From positions 1-51,962 of the forward strand of contig JAZQSV010000056.1 of the NCBI GenBank assembly GCA_045630265.1: DNA of 51,962 nt. Direction: 5' to 3'. The translations under genes and the position numbers were made by a program. The notes beneath the pieces are model-generated. The model did no database searches, had not been told where the DNA came from, and worked only from the letters and a program-made list of their open reading frames with translations. Shown here in pieces: positions 24,901 through 34,299 of the stretch (position 1 is its first letter; every line of letters starts with the position of its first letter). The DNA is from UMGS1279 sp045630265 (GTDB lineage: Bacteria; Bacillota; Clostridia; Oscillospirales; Acutalibacteraceae).

Positions 24901-25558
24901 CGGCCAGAACTAAAAACTTCTCTGCCTTTTCGGACTGCTCTTTCAAAGGACCAACCCTGTTTTTAAGCTCCTCTAAAATATCTCTAAGGCGAAGAAGATT
25001 TTCCTCTGCCGCGTCCAACCTTCTTTGCGCCTCTATCTTTCTGTAGCGGTAACGGGAAATACCCGATGCCTCTTCAAAAATATCTCTTCTCTCATTCGAT
25101 TTGGAGTTAACGATAGCGTCAACCTTACCCTGACCTATCATAGAATAGCCGTCGCGTCCAAGACCGGTATCCATAAATAGCTCATGCACGTCCTTAAGGC
25201 GCACTGCGGCGCCGTTTATCATATACTCGCCCTCGTGTGAACGATAAAAACGGCGGGTAACAGAAACGTTATCGTCATTAAACCTTAAGCTGCGGTCGCT
25301 ATTGTCAAAATGAATGGTAACCTCACAGTATCCGTGCGGTTTTCTGGTAGAGGTACCACTGAAAATAACGTCCTCCATACTTGTACCGCGGAGACTTTTT
25401 GTAGACTGCTCACCAAGCACCCAGCGAACAGCGTCCGAAACGTTACTTTTACCGCTTCCGTTAGGGCCAACAACGGCAGTAAGTCCCTTGCCGAACTTTA
25501 GCGTTGTTTTATCGGCAAAAGACTTAAAACCCATTATGTCAATAGATTTAATAAGCAC
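21983..25558 (-). CDS. smc: Chromosome segregation ATPase SMC
   Basis: SMC forms the condensin ring with ScpAB and compacts and resolves the chromosome. The 1191-residue length is typical. Walker A is GPNGSGKSN (31-39). Two long coiled coils flank a hinge near residues 520-640 (GVHGPVSRIIDLPKEYAVAIE onward). The C-terminal head has LSGGEKAL and the Walker B FCFLDEVETALDD. The start codon is GTG 25558 with AGGAG 7 nt upstream. It lies between the radical SAM gene and ftsY; scpA and scpB are not in the window. Confidence 0.98.
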   Translation of the reverse strand: MLIKSIDIMGFKSFADKTTLKFGKGLTAVVGPNGSGKSNVSDAVRWVLGEQSTKSLRGTSMEDVIFSGTSTRKPHGYCEVTIHFDNSDRSLRFNDDNVSVTRRFYRSHEGEYMINGAAVRLKDVHELFMDTGLGRDGYSMIGQGKVDAIVNSKSNERRDIFEEASGISRYRYRKIEAQRRLDAAEENLLRLRDILEELKNRVGPLKEQSEKAEKFLVLAETKKELEIGLWTNMLNESKEAFRNQESKILIATEQYKRVENELLDFDATVEKNNSDFAAATVKIDELKNEIASAEESIARIEGEINVIRLSIDHNNENIGRLKGELEQLSASGENATIQIEAKRGLIAELESKKAELGVEANGISEKLSTLIGESESLSRQLEEKAMELNSISLLISENRVNLVTAESSCGEILSREGAVDTALAEKSMEVAALEKEEKELLKDLERCNEAITSAENSIKGYELRFESRKKKVDELKAEIDKISLDISEAERRAKILEDLQNSMEGYQHSVKACIEEAEKGFLRGVHGPVSRIIDLPKEYAVAIEIALGAAAQNIVVETDADAKRAINFLKTNNKGRATFLPISAIKGKSFTESGIEEQYGFVGIASELVNFDKKYKDIIDYLLGRTVVAEDLDSATNIAKKYGYRFKVVSLDGQVVNQGGSLTGGSLSKNAGLLSRSGDIADLKDKAKKLKVKLEEKQVLYENALSALSSVEADILAVKSEATTANEDKIRVEGEIRRVSQIEAAAKIALAQLSLEKENGKSRYAELQKTIKTAEAEIEKLTLSEQEIKAEMERVSGGRDSTADQRESLTNRLTELKLSISAVERDILNENNNISALQMSIGGSNERFGAINLEIEGILSSNKVFEENILSLTAKIEDTKNAILDKKSEVENQIGIRNSVESSSADIRQKEKEKTSERERINGELERLRAKKESMEQELDDIIRRLYDEYQLTRTEAEDMDVRLENPAEAKRLLAETKNKIRALGNVNVAAIEEYKEVGERYEFMSAQIEDVEKTKAELGLLINDLTEQMQKMFMEGFERIGENFSKIFVDMFGGGHAELKLSDPSDVLQSGIEIVAKLPGKNVPSLEGLSGGEKALIAISIYFAIMQVNAPPFCFLDEVETALDDINVERFANYMKQSKLDTQFICITHRRGTMEAADMLYGVTMQEKGVTKLIELNVTQLEMDLKALEK

Positions 25559-25585
25559 GGCTTTTCTCCTAATCTATAATATATT

Positions 25586-26575
25586 TTATAAATTTATTAC
25601 TATACCCTCTATCGTATCTTCGTATACTCTACAATTATATCCTATTTTACTAAAAAATTCAATATTGCTTTTTTTGTGCCCAATCATTTTTGAAAGACAA
25701 CCAAGGGGCACGAAAATATTTATATTCCCCTTGGGAATTTCTTGTTCTTTTATAAGCTTTAGCGCCTTTTCTCTAAGTACCAAGCTTTCACAAATTTCAC
25801 CAAATGCGGGGTGCCAAGGACCGGCAATAAAGCCATCCGTTTCGACTGTGTGAAGCCCTACCCTTATAACCTTTATTGGGGTTTCCTCTAAACGAAGCAA
25901 CATTTTCGAAACAAGCTCCGCTGACTCATCTATGCATTGTGGTTTATATTCCCCATTCAGATAGAGCCTTTCTAAATAGGTGCCCTTTAGTAGCAGGGTT
26001 GGATAAATTCTTAAAGTGTCGGGATTTATCTGGATTATTTTTTCTAAGCTTTCAAGCGCCTTTTCATCGGTATCACCGTAAAGTCCTGTCATAAGCTGAA
26101 GACCCAGCGAAAAGCCAAACTCTTTTATTAGGGCAGAAGCATTATAAACGTCCGCCGCAGTATGTCCGCGAAGGTTTTTCTTTAAAACACCGTCATCCAT
26201 ACTTTGGCAGCCAAGCTCAATGGCTGTAACGCCGTGTTTTCTAAGTAAGGATAAAATTTCTCTATTTATCCCGTCGGGGCGGGTGGAAATTCTAATTCCC
26301 GAAACAATACCCTTTTTAACGTACTCATACCCCGCAAAAAGTAGCTCCTCCATCAAGGCTTTATCTATCATTGTAAAGCTACCGCCAAAAAAGGCAAGCT
26401 CGGTGTTTTTAGGGTCGTAATCGGCCTTTTCTGCGGCTATAGAAACCGCATTTTGTACATCCTTTTTTGCAGGCACCAAGACCCTTCCCGTTATGGTATT
26501 TTGGTTACAAAAACTGCAACGGTTAGGGCACCCTACGTGAGGTACAAAAATAGAAATGTTTCCCGCCTTGCTCAT
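25586..26575 (-). CDS. Radical SAM protein (Elp3/HemN-like architecture)
   Basis: This is an iron-sulfur enzyme of unassigned reaction. The cluster motif is Cys16-x3-Cys20-x2-Cys23 (VGCPNRCSFC). It is followed by LAFFGGSFTMI and EIRISTRPDGI-like radical SAM core segments, then a C-terminal RVGLHTVETDGFIAGPWHPAFGE region. The 329-residue size and place between rnc and smc match a conserved Clostridial radical SAM family related to the Elp3 N-terminal half but without an acetyltransferase domain. Start and rnc stop overlap by four bases (ATGA). Confidence 0.85.
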   Translation of the reverse strand: MSKAGNISIFVPHVGCPNRCSFCNQNTITGRVLVPAKKDVQNAVSIAAEKADYDPKNTELAFFGGSFTMIDKALMEELLFAGYEYVKKGIVSGIRISTRPDGINREILSLLRKHGVTAIELGCQSMDDGVLKKNLRGHTAADVYNASALIKEFGFSLGLQLMTGLYGDTDEKALESLEKIIQINPDTLRIYPTLLLKGTYLERLYLNGEYKPQCIDESAELVSKMLLRLEETPIKVIRVGLHTVETDGFIAGPWHPAFGEICESLVLREKALKLIKEQEIPKGNINIFVPLGCLSKMIGHKKSNIEFFSKIGYNCRVYEDTIEGIVINL

Positions 26576-27252
26576 AGTACAATTCCCATAAGCTCCAGGG
26601 CTTGACGGGCGGCCATTTGCTCGGCATTTTTCTTGCTATGCCCCGTACCCTTACCAATAACGTTTGAGTTTAAATGAACCTCCACAACAAAGCTTTTGTC
26701 GTGGTCGGGTCCGCTTTCAGACACAAGCTTATATGTAAGCTGCTCTTCGGGGTTTCTTTGAATAATTTCCTGAAGGGCGGTCTTATAATCCTTAAAGTTC
26801 TCATGCTCCAGATGTGAAAGTTCTTCAGTTACAAAGCGTAGCACAAAGCTTTTTGCGTTATTCATTCCTCCGTCTAGGTAAATTGCCGCCAAAACTGCCT
26901 CGAAAGCATCGGCCAAAATGGAGGGTCTTTCACTTCCACCGTTTGCCGCCTCACCCTTGCCTAAAAACAGTACCTCTCCAATACCCAGTTTTTTTGAAAA
27001 CTCGCAAAGGGTTTTTTCGCAAACAAGAGAGGCCCTTAGCTTTGTAAGGCGTCCTTCGGCTATATCAGGAAATTTTTCAAAAAGATATTCGGCAACTATA
27101 ATTGAAAGCACCGAATCGCCCAAAAATTCAAGCCGCTCATTAGAGGAAACTCCTCCCCTTTTTTCGTTGGCATAGGAAGAATGGGTCAGTGCATTTTCTA
27201 AAAGCTGTTTATTTTTAAAATTATATCCTAAACTCGCTTGTAATTTTTCCAT
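26572..27252 (-). CDS. rnc: Ribonuclease III
   Basis: RNase III cuts double-stranded RNA in rRNA maturation and mRNA turnover. The 226-residue protein has the signature NERLEFLGDSVLSIIVAE (residues 39-56). The second catalytic region is ADAFEAVLAAIYLDGG. A C-terminal double-stranded RNA-binding domain (about 155-224) contains KNAEQMAARQALE. It follows plsX by 23 nt. Confidence 0.97.
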   Translation of the reverse strand: MEKLQASLGYNFKNKQLLENALTHSSYANEKRGGVSSNERLEFLGDSVLSIIVAEYLFEKFPDIAEGRLTKLRASLVCEKTLCEFSKKLGIGEVLFLGKGEAANGGSERPSILADAFEAVLAAIYLDGGMNNAKSFVLRFVTEELSHLEHENFKDYKTALQEIIQRNPEEQLTYKLVSESGPDHDKSFVVEVHLNSNVIGKGTGHSKKNAEQMAARQALELMGIVL

Positions 27253-27275
27253 ACTCTATCTGCGGAAGTATTGTT

Positions 27276-28280
27276 TTAAGCTTCCGTCTCCTTTTTGTCC
27301 TCTAAACCTTTGGTTATTTTATCTATAACCTTTGTTTCGCTAAATGCCGCGGCCTGTCTGATTGCATTTTTAAATGCATAGCCGTTTGAAGAGCCGTGCG
27401 CCTTAATAACAGGGAACCTTGTTCCTAAAAGCAGTGCGCCACCAACCTCGCTGTAATCGGCCTTGGCCTTAATGGAATAAAGACCCTTTTTAAGTATAAG
27501 GGCGGCTATTTTTGTAAGTGCGTTTTTATAAAGCACTGCCTTTATCATTGAAAACATTGTGCTGCTAACACCCTCAATAAGCTTAAGGGCAATATTGCCT
27601 GTAAAACCATCAGCCACTACTACATCGACATCGCCTTTGGGAATTTCACGTGATTCCACGTTACCAACAAAGTTTATAGGGGCATTTTGCAGAAGTGCGT
27701 AGGCCTCCTTTTGAAGCTCACCGCCTTTTGTATCCTCAATGCCAATATTCAGTAGCGCTACCTTGGGATTTTTAACACCCTCTACGCTTTCAACATATGC
27801 AGCGCCCATAATACCAAACTGCTGGAGCATTTCCGGGCGGCAGTCTGCATTAGCGCCGATGTCTAGCATTAAATAATTACCGTTTTTACCAGGTATCATA
27901 GATGCAAGCGCAGGACGCTTTACGCCCTTAATTCGCTTAACCATTAGCGTACCGCCTACAACAAGCGCACCCGTACTGCCCGCAGAAACAAATGCATCGC
28001 CCTTACCTTCGGTCAGTGCTTTAAGGCCTACTGCCATAGAACTGCCGCTCTTTTCCTTTAAAATCTTCGTTGGGTCATCGTGCATAGAAATTACATCGTC
28101 GGCTTGCAAAATCTCGGTGCCCGCAAGAGAAATGTTATTTTCCTTTGCGCAGTCCTTAATTTTTTGCTCATCTCCCGCTAAAACCACGGTAACGCCGTAT
28201 TCCTTAACTGCGGCAGAAGCCCCCTCTAAAACTGCAAGTGGAGCATTATCTCCGCCGAATGCATCAACAATTATCCTCAT
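27276..28280 (-). CDS. plsX: Phosphate acyltransferase PlsX
   Basis: PlsX converts acyl-ACP to acyl-phosphate for PlsY, the first step of phospholipid synthesis in Firmicutes. The 334-residue protein starts MRIIVDAFGGDNAP and includes GSSMAVGLKAL, FVSAGSTGALV and VVADGFTGNIALK. Its start overlaps the trmFO stop by four bases (ATGA). plsX-rnc-smc is a usual Firmicute order; here acpP and fab genes between plsX and rnc are absent. Confidence 0.97.
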   Translation of the reverse strand: MRIIVDAFGGDNAPLAVLEGASAAVKEYGVTVVLAGDEQKIKDCAKENNISLAGTEILQADDVISMHDDPTKILKEKSGSSMAVGLKALTEGKGDAFVSAGSTGALVVGGTLMVKRIKGVKRPALASMIPGKNGNYLMLDIGANADCRPEMLQQFGIMGAAYVESVEGVKNPKVALLNIGIEDTKGGELQKEAYALLQNAPINFVGNVESREIPKGDVDVVVADGFTGNIALKLIEGVSSTMFSMIKAVLYKNALTKIAALILKKGLYSIKAKADYSEVGGALLLGTRFPVIKAHGSSNGYAFKNAIRQAAAFSETKVIDKITKGLEDKKETEA

Positions 28281-29593
28281 TTTTCTGCCTCCAATATTTT
28301 TTCAAGTTCCATAAGAGAACGGTTTGCAAGTTTTTCGTACCGCTCTTTTTTATCCCTTATTTTTTCCGAAAGTGGCGGTAGTACGCCAAAATTTGCACCC
28401 ATTGGTTGAAATTTTTCGGTTTCAGGGTTTGTTATATATCCTATAAGTGCTCCGAGCATTGTGGTATCTGGTAGAACAAACTCCTTTCTTCCCAAAAACA
28501 AATTAGCCGCATTTATGCCCGCCATTATACCACAGGCCGCCGACTCCATATACCCCTCCGTTCCGGTTATCTGACCTGCAAAGAAAAGGTTTTTATTATT
28601 TTTTAAAGAAAGGCTTTTACTTAAAAGCTTGGGTGAATTTATAAAGCTGTTTCGGTGCATTACACCGTACCTGTAAAATTCGGCATTTTTAAGGGCGGGT
28701 ATCATAGAAAACACCCTTTTTTGTTCAGGAAATTTAAGGTTGGTTTGAAAGCCCACAAGGTTGTACATTGTACCCTCCCTGTTTTCCTTTCTAAGCTGCA
28801 GCACCGCCCAGGGTCTGTGCCCTGTTTTGGGGTCGCGAAGACCTACTGGCTTCATAGGGCCAAACCTTATTGCATCCAACCCACGGGAAGCCAAAATTTC
28901 AATAGGCATACAGCCCTCGTAAACCTTTGGCTTTTTATCAAATTCGTGTAGGGGCGCAACTTCGGCCGAAATTAGGGCTGAGTGAAAGGCCTCATACTCC
29001 TCCTTGTTTAAGGGGCAGTTTATATAATCGTCCCCCTCGCCCTTGTCGTACCTGCTTTGGAAAAAGCAGTGCTCCTTATCCAAACTTTCGTCAGATACAA
29101 TAGGCGCCGCCGCATCATAAAAACTTAAGTACCCTTCTCCTAAAGTTTTAGCAATACTTTCTGCAAGTTGCCCATCGGTTAGAGGGCCTGTAGCAATTAC
29201 AACAATGCCATCCTTCGGGATTTCGGTAACCTCACCGTACACCACCTCAATATTTGGGTGGTTTTTAATTTTTTCGGTTATAAACTTTGAAAAGCCGTTA
29301 CGTTCCACCGCCAAGGCACCGCCCGCAGGTACGGAAAATTCGTCGGCCGCCATTAGGCAAAGAGAACCCAGTCTTCGCATTTCTTCCTTTAAAAGTCCTG
29401 CCGCAGAAGAAAGACGCATTGCCTTTAAGGAGTTGGAACAAACAAGCTCGGCGAAAAGCGGACTTTTGTGGGCGGCAGACGTCTTTTTCGGCTTTTGCTC
29501 GAAAAGCTTTACCTTAATGCCCATGTTAGCAATTTGGTATGCAGCTTCCGAACCGGCAAGACCCGCACCGATTACAGAAATATAATCCTTCAT
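28277..29593 (-). CDS. trmFO: Methylenetetrahydrofolate-tRNA-(uracil-5)-methyltransferase
   Basis: TrmFO uses folate and FAD to make m5U54 in tRNA. The 438-residue protein begins with an FAD-binding IGAGLAGSEAAYQIA (8-22). It has AELVCSNSLKAM, the ALAVERNGFSKFITEKI region, the GCMPIEILASRG stretch with a conserved Cys, and a C-terminal GTEGYMESAACGIMAGINA. It lies 24 nt after topA, the standard topA-trmFO neighbourhood of Firmicutes. Confidence 0.96.
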   Translation of the reverse strand: MKDYISVIGAGLAGSEAAYQIANMGIKVKLFEQKPKKTSAAHKSPLFAELVCSNSLKAMRLSSAAGLLKEEMRRLGSLCLMAADEFSVPAGGALAVERNGFSKFITEKIKNHPNIEVVYGEVTEIPKDGIVVIATGPLTDGQLAESIAKTLGEGYLSFYDAAAPIVSDESLDKEHCFFQSRYDKGEGDDYINCPLNKEEYEAFHSALISAEVAPLHEFDKKPKVYEGCMPIEILASRGLDAIRFGPMKPVGLRDPKTGHRPWAVLQLRKENREGTMYNLVGFQTNLKFPEQKRVFSMIPALKNAEFYRYGVMHRNSFINSPKLLSKSLSLKNNKNLFFAGQITGTEGYMESAACGIMAGINAANLFLGRKEFVLPDTTMLGALIGYITNPETEKFQPMGANFGVLPPLSEKIRDKKERYEKLANRSLMELEKILEAEK

Positions 29594-29617
29594 GAGCCCG
29601 CTTTCCTCCCCTTTGAT

Positions 29618-31756
29618 TTATTTTGTTTTTTTCTTTGTAGTCTTTTTGACTGTTTTAGCGCCACTTTTTTTAGCCGCGGCTTTTTCTCTTAGTTCCACTC
29701 TTGTGGGACACTCGCTGTTAATACAGTAATTTCGGCCCCTTATTCCTTTCAGCATATAGCCGCCGCAGGTTTCGCAAAGCTCACCCGTAGGAACCGAAGG
29801 AGCTGCAAAATCGCAGCTTGGATAATTAGAACAGCCATAAAAGGTTTTGCCCTTTTTTGAAACCTTTTTAAGGAGTGTAGCGCCACATTTTGGGCAGGGC
29901 TCCTTAACCTCGTTTTCGGGTAGGGGCTTTGCATTTTTACATTCGGGGTAACCGGGACAAGCAAGAAATTTTCCAAATCTGCCACTCTTTATTACCATTT
30001 TTCTGCCGCAAATTTCACAGACCTCGTCGGTTTCCTCTTGCGGTAGCTCTACCCTTGTGCCTTCTAAATCCTTTTCGGCAAGCTTAAGAGTTTTTTCAAA
30101 ATCCTCATAAAAATCGCCAACAAGGCAGTCCCACTTTTTGCCGCCCTTTTCAACCTTATCTAAATCGCCCTCCATATTGGCGGTGAATTTAACGTCAACA
30201 ATGTTGGTAAAGTGCTTTATCATAAGCTCGGTAACCACTGTGCCGAGAGGTGTGGGTTTAAAGGATTTTTCTTTTCTTTCAATATACTCTTTAGAAAGAA
30301 TATTGCTTAAAATAGGCGCATAGGTAGAAGGTCTGCCTATTCCGTTTTCGTCAAGCGCCTTTATAAGTGTTGCCTCAGTATACCTTGCGGGGGGCTGAGT
30401 AAAATGTTGTTTCGGGGTAAGTTCTTTCCTTGTTACCTCGCTTCCAACACTAAGCGGCGGTAATACGTCGCTCTTTTCTTCGTCGGTATCCTTGCCCTCA
30501 ACGTAAAGCACCGAAAATCCGTCGAATGCGGTTTTTGTTTCACTTGCTTTGAAAAGATATTTATCTGTAGTTATATCTACGCTTACAACATCCTTTACTG
30601 CGCCTGCCATTAAGCTCGATACAAAGCGTTCCCAAATAAGTTTATATAATTTATATTGGTCAAGGGTTAGCGCTTCCTTTACCTTTTTGGGAGTTAAGAA
30701 TAAATCTGTCGGGCGAATGGCCTCGTGCGCGTCCTGTGCAGACGCCTTGCTCTTCCAATATCTTTCCTTTTGGGGAAGATATGCGGCACCAAAGTTATCC
30801 AAAATATATTTTCTTGCCGCCGCTCTTGCCTCTTCAGAAACCCTTAAAGAGTCGGTTCTCATATAGGTTATAAGACCTGTTATTCCACCGTCGGCAAGCT
30901 TTACGCCTTCGTAAAGTTGTTGAGCAATGCTCATGGTTCTTTGGCCCGAGAAGGAATATTTTCTGGATGCCTCTTGCTGTAAGGTGGAGGTTATAAAGGG
31001 CGGTGCAGGTTGAACATTTTTCTTTTGCTTTTTAACCTGACTAACGGTGTACTTAGCGCCCTCAAGGCCACTTAGAACCTCATTTGCCTCTTCGCTTGTA
31101 TTAAGATTTAACTTTTTGCCGTTAGCATCACCATAAAAATGTGCGTCGAATACAATATCGTCCTTTAAAAACTTTGCCTCAATAGACCAGTATTCCTCCG
31201 GAATAAATCCTTCTATTTCCTTTTCTCTATCAACAATCAGTCGAAGTGCTACAGACTGCACTCTTCCAGCCGAAAGGCCGCTTTTAACCTTTTTCCAAAG
31301 GAAAGGACTAATCTTGTAACCAACTATTCTATCTAAAACACGACGTGCTTGCTGAGCGTCCACAAGTGCCAAATCTAGCTTTTTGGGATTATTCATTCCG
31401 CTTTCTACGCCGCTTCTTGTAATCTCGTTAAAACAAACTCGGTTTTCAGCATTCATATCCAGCCCCAAAATCTGAGCCAGGTGCCAGGATATTGCCTCTC
31501 CCTCTCTATCCGGGTCGGTTGCGAGGTAAACCATTTCACTACTCTCTGCCGCCGCTCTGAGTTCCTTTATAACTGCCTTTTTATCACTCATATCAATATA
31601 CTGCGGTAAAAAGCCGTTGTTAAGGTCTACTCCAAGCTTTGATTTAGGCAAATCACGTACGTGGCCCTTAGAAGCCATAACTGTAAAATCATCGCCCAAA
31701 TACTTCTTTATGCTCTTGATTTTAGAGGGGGACTCCACTATTACGAGTTTTGACAT
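29618..31756 (-). CDS. topA: DNA topoisomerase I
   Basis: Type IA topoisomerase relaxes negative supercoils. The 712-residue protein has an N-terminal Toprim domain (MSKLVIVESPSK, ATDPDREGEAISWHL) and the active-site tyrosine in GLITYMRTDSLR near residue 300. Three C-terminal Cys4 zinc fingers are CEICGRKM, CPKCGATL and CETCGGYM, and a Lys-rich tail ends the protein. It follows dprA by 43 nt. Confidence 0.97.
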   Translation of the reverse strand: MSKLVIVESPSKIKSIKKYLGDDFTVMASKGHVRDLPKSKLGVDLNNGFLPQYIDMSDKKAVIKELRAAAESSEMVYLATDPDREGEAISWHLAQILGLDMNAENRVCFNEITRSGVESGMNNPKKLDLALVDAQQARRVLDRIVGYKISPFLWKKVKSGLSAGRVQSVALRLIVDREKEIEGFIPEEYWSIEAKFLKDDIVFDAHFYGDANGKKLNLNTSEEANEVLSGLEGAKYTVSQVKKQKKNVQPAPPFITSTLQQEASRKYSFSGQRTMSIAQQLYEGVKLADGGITGLITYMRTDSLRVSEEARAAARKYILDNFGAAYLPQKERYWKSKASAQDAHEAIRPTDLFLTPKKVKEALTLDQYKLYKLIWERFVSSLMAGAVKDVVSVDITTDKYLFKASETKTAFDGFSVLYVEGKDTDEEKSDVLPPLSVGSEVTRKELTPKQHFTQPPARYTEATLIKALDENGIGRPSTYAPILSNILSKEYIERKEKSFKPTPLGTVVTELMIKHFTNIVDVKFTANMEGDLDKVEKGGKKWDCLVGDFYEDFEKTLKLAEKDLEGTRVELPQEETDEVCEICGRKMVIKSGRFGKFLACPGYPECKNAKPLPENEVKEPCPKCGATLLKKVSKKGKTFYGCSNYPSCDFAAPSVPTGELCETCGGYMLKGIRGRNYCINSECPTRVELREKAAAKKSGAKTVKKTTKKKTK

Positions 31757-31799
31757 ACTATCATTCCTTTTGCTCTCATCTGCTAATATTATAAAACTT

Positions 31800-33074
31800 T
31801 TAACTGTGTTTTTCTAAATTTATTTTGTACCTTCCAACAGGAACCGCCTTAATAAAGCCTTTAAGCTCCAACTCTGTTATTGCCATAATAAATTCACCGC
31901 CGAAAAGACGGCTTTTTGACGACAATAAGTCTGAAACCATAACCTCTGCGTCGAAGGCACTTAAAACCAACCTTGCATTATCACTGCAAGAGATATTTTG
32001 AAGGTCAGGCAAAACAAACTCAGTCGCACCATTATCCTTTAAAGGCATATACTCTACGGTGTTTTTGTTTTTTTGCCCTTTGGTACTTATTCCTTTTTCA
32101 TAATTTAACTGCGCTTCCCTTTCGAGCTCAAAATAAAGTGGAGCAGTCATTTGCCTTGTCAGAAATACATTTGTTTTAAGTATATCTCCAAATTTTCCAC
32201 TATAGACCGAAATTATATCATCGAAGCTGGTTATAGCTGTGGCACATTCCTTAATGAGCTGGTTAGAACCCTTACATTCATCCACTTCTATACTACCGGG
32301 AACGGCGAATATATCCCTACCCTGCTCATAAGCATAGGTGGCGGTTATAAGCGCACCGCTTTTCGCTCCCGCTTCTACCACAACAACGCCACTACTAAGA
32401 GCAGATATTATGCGGTTTCTTATGGGAAAGGTGTATTTTGTGGCAGGGGCTTTTGGCAAAAACTCCGACACTATTGCGCCGTGCTTTTCTACCGATTTTC
32501 TAAGCCCCTCGTTTTCCTTTAAATAATCATTATCTATACCTGAGCCCAAAACGGCAACCGTTTTACCGCCCGCCGAAATAGCGCCGAGATGCGCCATTTT
32601 GTCAATACCAAGCGCACCGCCACTAACAATGGTAAGCCCTGCAAGGGAAAGCTTTGCAGAAAGCGAAAATGCCGCCTTTTTGCCATGATCGGTGGCCTTT
32701 CGACTACCTACCACCGCAATACTTGGAAACAAATTTTGCAGATTTTCACCCCTTACAAACAAAAGGGCGGGCGGGTTTTCTATTAAACGCAGACACTCGG
32801 GATATTCTGTGCTCAAAAAATCTACCACACGAATATTATTTTGGTCGCAATATTTTAAACTTTCAAGCAGTTTTTTGTAAACAATTTTTTCTTTTCGGGA
32901 AAAATCAGTCTTGGAAAAAATTCCACTTGCAACAAGCTCATCCTTACTGCTTTCAAATACCGCTTTTGGTGTTTTGAAATGCTCAAGCACCTCAGAAAGC
33001 TTACAGCTTCCAATCCCCAAAAAGCTTTGTAGCCAAAGCCAGTAAAACCTCGAATCTTGCTCTTTGGCTATCAT
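31800..33074 (-). CDS. dprA: DNA processing protein DprA
   Basis: DprA binds incoming single-stranded DNA and loads RecA during transformation; it is also widely kept in non-competent species. The 424-residue protein has an N-terminal helical part and a central Rossmann-like domain with VVGSRKATDHGKKAA, IVSGGALGIDKMAH and PIRNRIISALS. A C-terminal winged-helix-like domain ends the protein, giving a length above the 300-360 residues of short forms. Its start overlaps the methyltransferase stop by four bases. No other competence genes are in the window. Confidence 0.95.
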   Translation of the reverse strand: MIAKEQDSRFYWLWLQSFLGIGSCKLSEVLEHFKTPKAVFESSKDELVASGIFSKTDFSRKEKIVYKKLLESLKYCDQNNIRVVDFLSTEYPECLRLIENPPALLFVRGENLQNLFPSIAVVGSRKATDHGKKAAFSLSAKLSLAGLTIVSGGALGIDKMAHLGAISAGGKTVAVLGSGIDNDYLKENEGLRKSVEKHGAIVSEFLPKAPATKYTFPIRNRIISALSSGVVVVEAGAKSGALITATYAYEQGRDIFAVPGSIEVDECKGSNQLIKECATAITSFDDIISVYSGKFGDILKTNVFLTRQMTAPLYFELEREAQLNYEKGISTKGQKNKNTVEYMPLKDNGATEFVLPDLQNISCSDNARLVLSAFDAEVMVSDLLSSKSRLFGGEFIMAITELELKGFIKAVPVGRYKINLEKHS

Positions 33075-33841
33075 CTAACCATCTCCCACATTAAAATTGT
33101 GGCAGCGGCAGCAGCATTAAGGGATTCCGCCCGACCGTCCATAGGTATATAAACCTTTTTATCGCAAAGGTCCTTACATTCATCAGTTAGTCCGTTTGCC
33201 TCATTACCTATAAGGGCAACCGAATTTTCACCAAAGTTTACGTTTTGGATATTTTCGGCACCACGTTCTAAAACGGTGCCTACCACCGAAAATCCATCAT
33301 CCCGCAACAAAGAAAGGGTTCCTAAAAAGTCATCACAAACCACTACCGGTATGCGAAGAAGTGCACCCATTGAAGCGCGCAGAGATTTTGGTGAATATGG
33401 GTCTACCGAGCCGCCTGAAAGCAAAATTCCGCTAAAGCCAAGTGCTTCTGCAGTGCGTGCGGCTGCGCCCAGATTAGATGGGTCCGAAACCCTTTCAAAG
33501 CCAAGCCATTTTCCGCTAGTTATAGAACTGTTTTTTGTCTTTAAGGATACCACCGCCAAAATTCCTTGTGGCGATTTTGTATCGGAAATCTTACCGAAAA
33601 CTTCGGTAGAAACCAATGTGCTAAACTCCGCCTTTTCACTAAGCTTAGAAACAAGCAAAGAGTCTTCCTTTTCTACCTTTTCCGTAAAATATAGTTCATT
33701 TACCAAAATATTACTGTCAAGCGCTTCACTGCAAAGACGGGTTCCTTCAAGCACAAATACACCTGCCTCACGACGGCGCTTGGCCGATGAAACAAGTGCG
33801 GTAACAGCTTTTATTTTATCATTACTTTTAGCGGTAATCAT
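33071..33841 (-). CDS. SpoU/TrmH-family RNA methyltransferase
   Basis: It probably 2'-O-methylates rRNA. The 256-residue protein has an N-terminal substrate-binding part (VFVLEGTRLCSEAL) and the SPOUT knot motifs WLGFERVSDPSNLGAAARTA, SVALIGNEANGL and IPMDGRAESLNAAAAA. The size and substrate-binding domain fit the RlmB/TsnR-type group; the exact target is unknown. A rplT terminator lies 26 nt upstream, so this is the first gene of the long dprA-topA-leuS chain or is reached by read-through. Confidence 0.93.
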   Translation of the reverse strand: MITAKSNDKIKAVTALVSSAKRRREAGVFVLEGTRLCSEALDSNILVNELYFTEKVEKEDSLLVSKLSEKAEFSTLVSTEVFGKISDTKSPQGILAVVSLKTKNSSITSGKWLGFERVSDPSNLGAAARTAEALGFSGILLSGGSVDPYSPKSLRASMGALLRIPVVVCDDFLGTLSLLRDDGFSVVGTVLERGAENIQNVNFGENSVALIGNEANGLTDECKDLCDKKVYIPMDGRAESLNAAAAATILMWEMVR

Positions 33842-33866
33842 TATACATTTTCCCTGCCTTTAATAT

Positions 33867-33897
33867 GAAAAAAGCCGCCCGAGAATTCCCTCGGGCG
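33867..33897 (-). terminator. Intrinsic terminator of infC-rpmI-rplT
   Basis: Stem CGCCCGAG/CTCGGGCG (33876-33883 with 33890-33897) followed by GCUUUUUU on the minus strand, directly past the rplT stop. Confidence 0.92.
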
Positions 33898-33904
33898 AGC
33901 AAAA

Positions 33905-34264
33905 TTATTTCTCTAAAGCAGACTTCGAGCTTTTTACTAAAGCTGCGAAAGCGGCAGCGTCGTTAACTGCAATATCAGCTAACATTTTGCGGTTCATGTT
34001 AATACCGGCTTTTTTAAGTCCGTTCATGAATGTGGAGTAGTTCATACCATTCATTTTTGCAGCTGCAGAAATACGGGTAATCCACAAACGACGGAAATCA
34101 CGCTTTTTAAGTTTACGGCCAACGTAAGCATAGTTGCCGGATTTCATAACCGCCTCTTTTGCGGTCTTGAAAAGCTTGGACTTAGCACCAAAGTAGCCCT
34201 TAGCAAGCTTTAAAACTTTTTTTCTTCTTTTACGGGTCATCATTGCGCCCTTAATTCTTGCCAT
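33905..34264 (-). CDS. rplT: 50S ribosomal protein L20
   Basis: L20 is an assembly protein for 23S rRNA and in Firmicutes represses the infC operon by binding its leader. The 119-residue protein begins MARIKGAMMTRKRRKKVL and shows AKGYFGAKSKLF, YVGRKLKKRDFRRLWITRI and a C-terminal ADIAVND. It is the third gene of infC-rpmI-rplT. Confidence 0.98.
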   Translation of the reverse strand: MARIKGAMMTRKRRKKVLKLAKGYFGAKSKLFKTAKEAVMKSGNYAYVGRKLKKRDFRRLWITRISAAAKMNGMNYSTFMNGLKKAGINMNRKMLADIAVNDAAAFAALVKSSKSALEK

Positions 34265-34299
34265 TACTTGTTACCTCCGTTATCTATCTTTCTTTACGA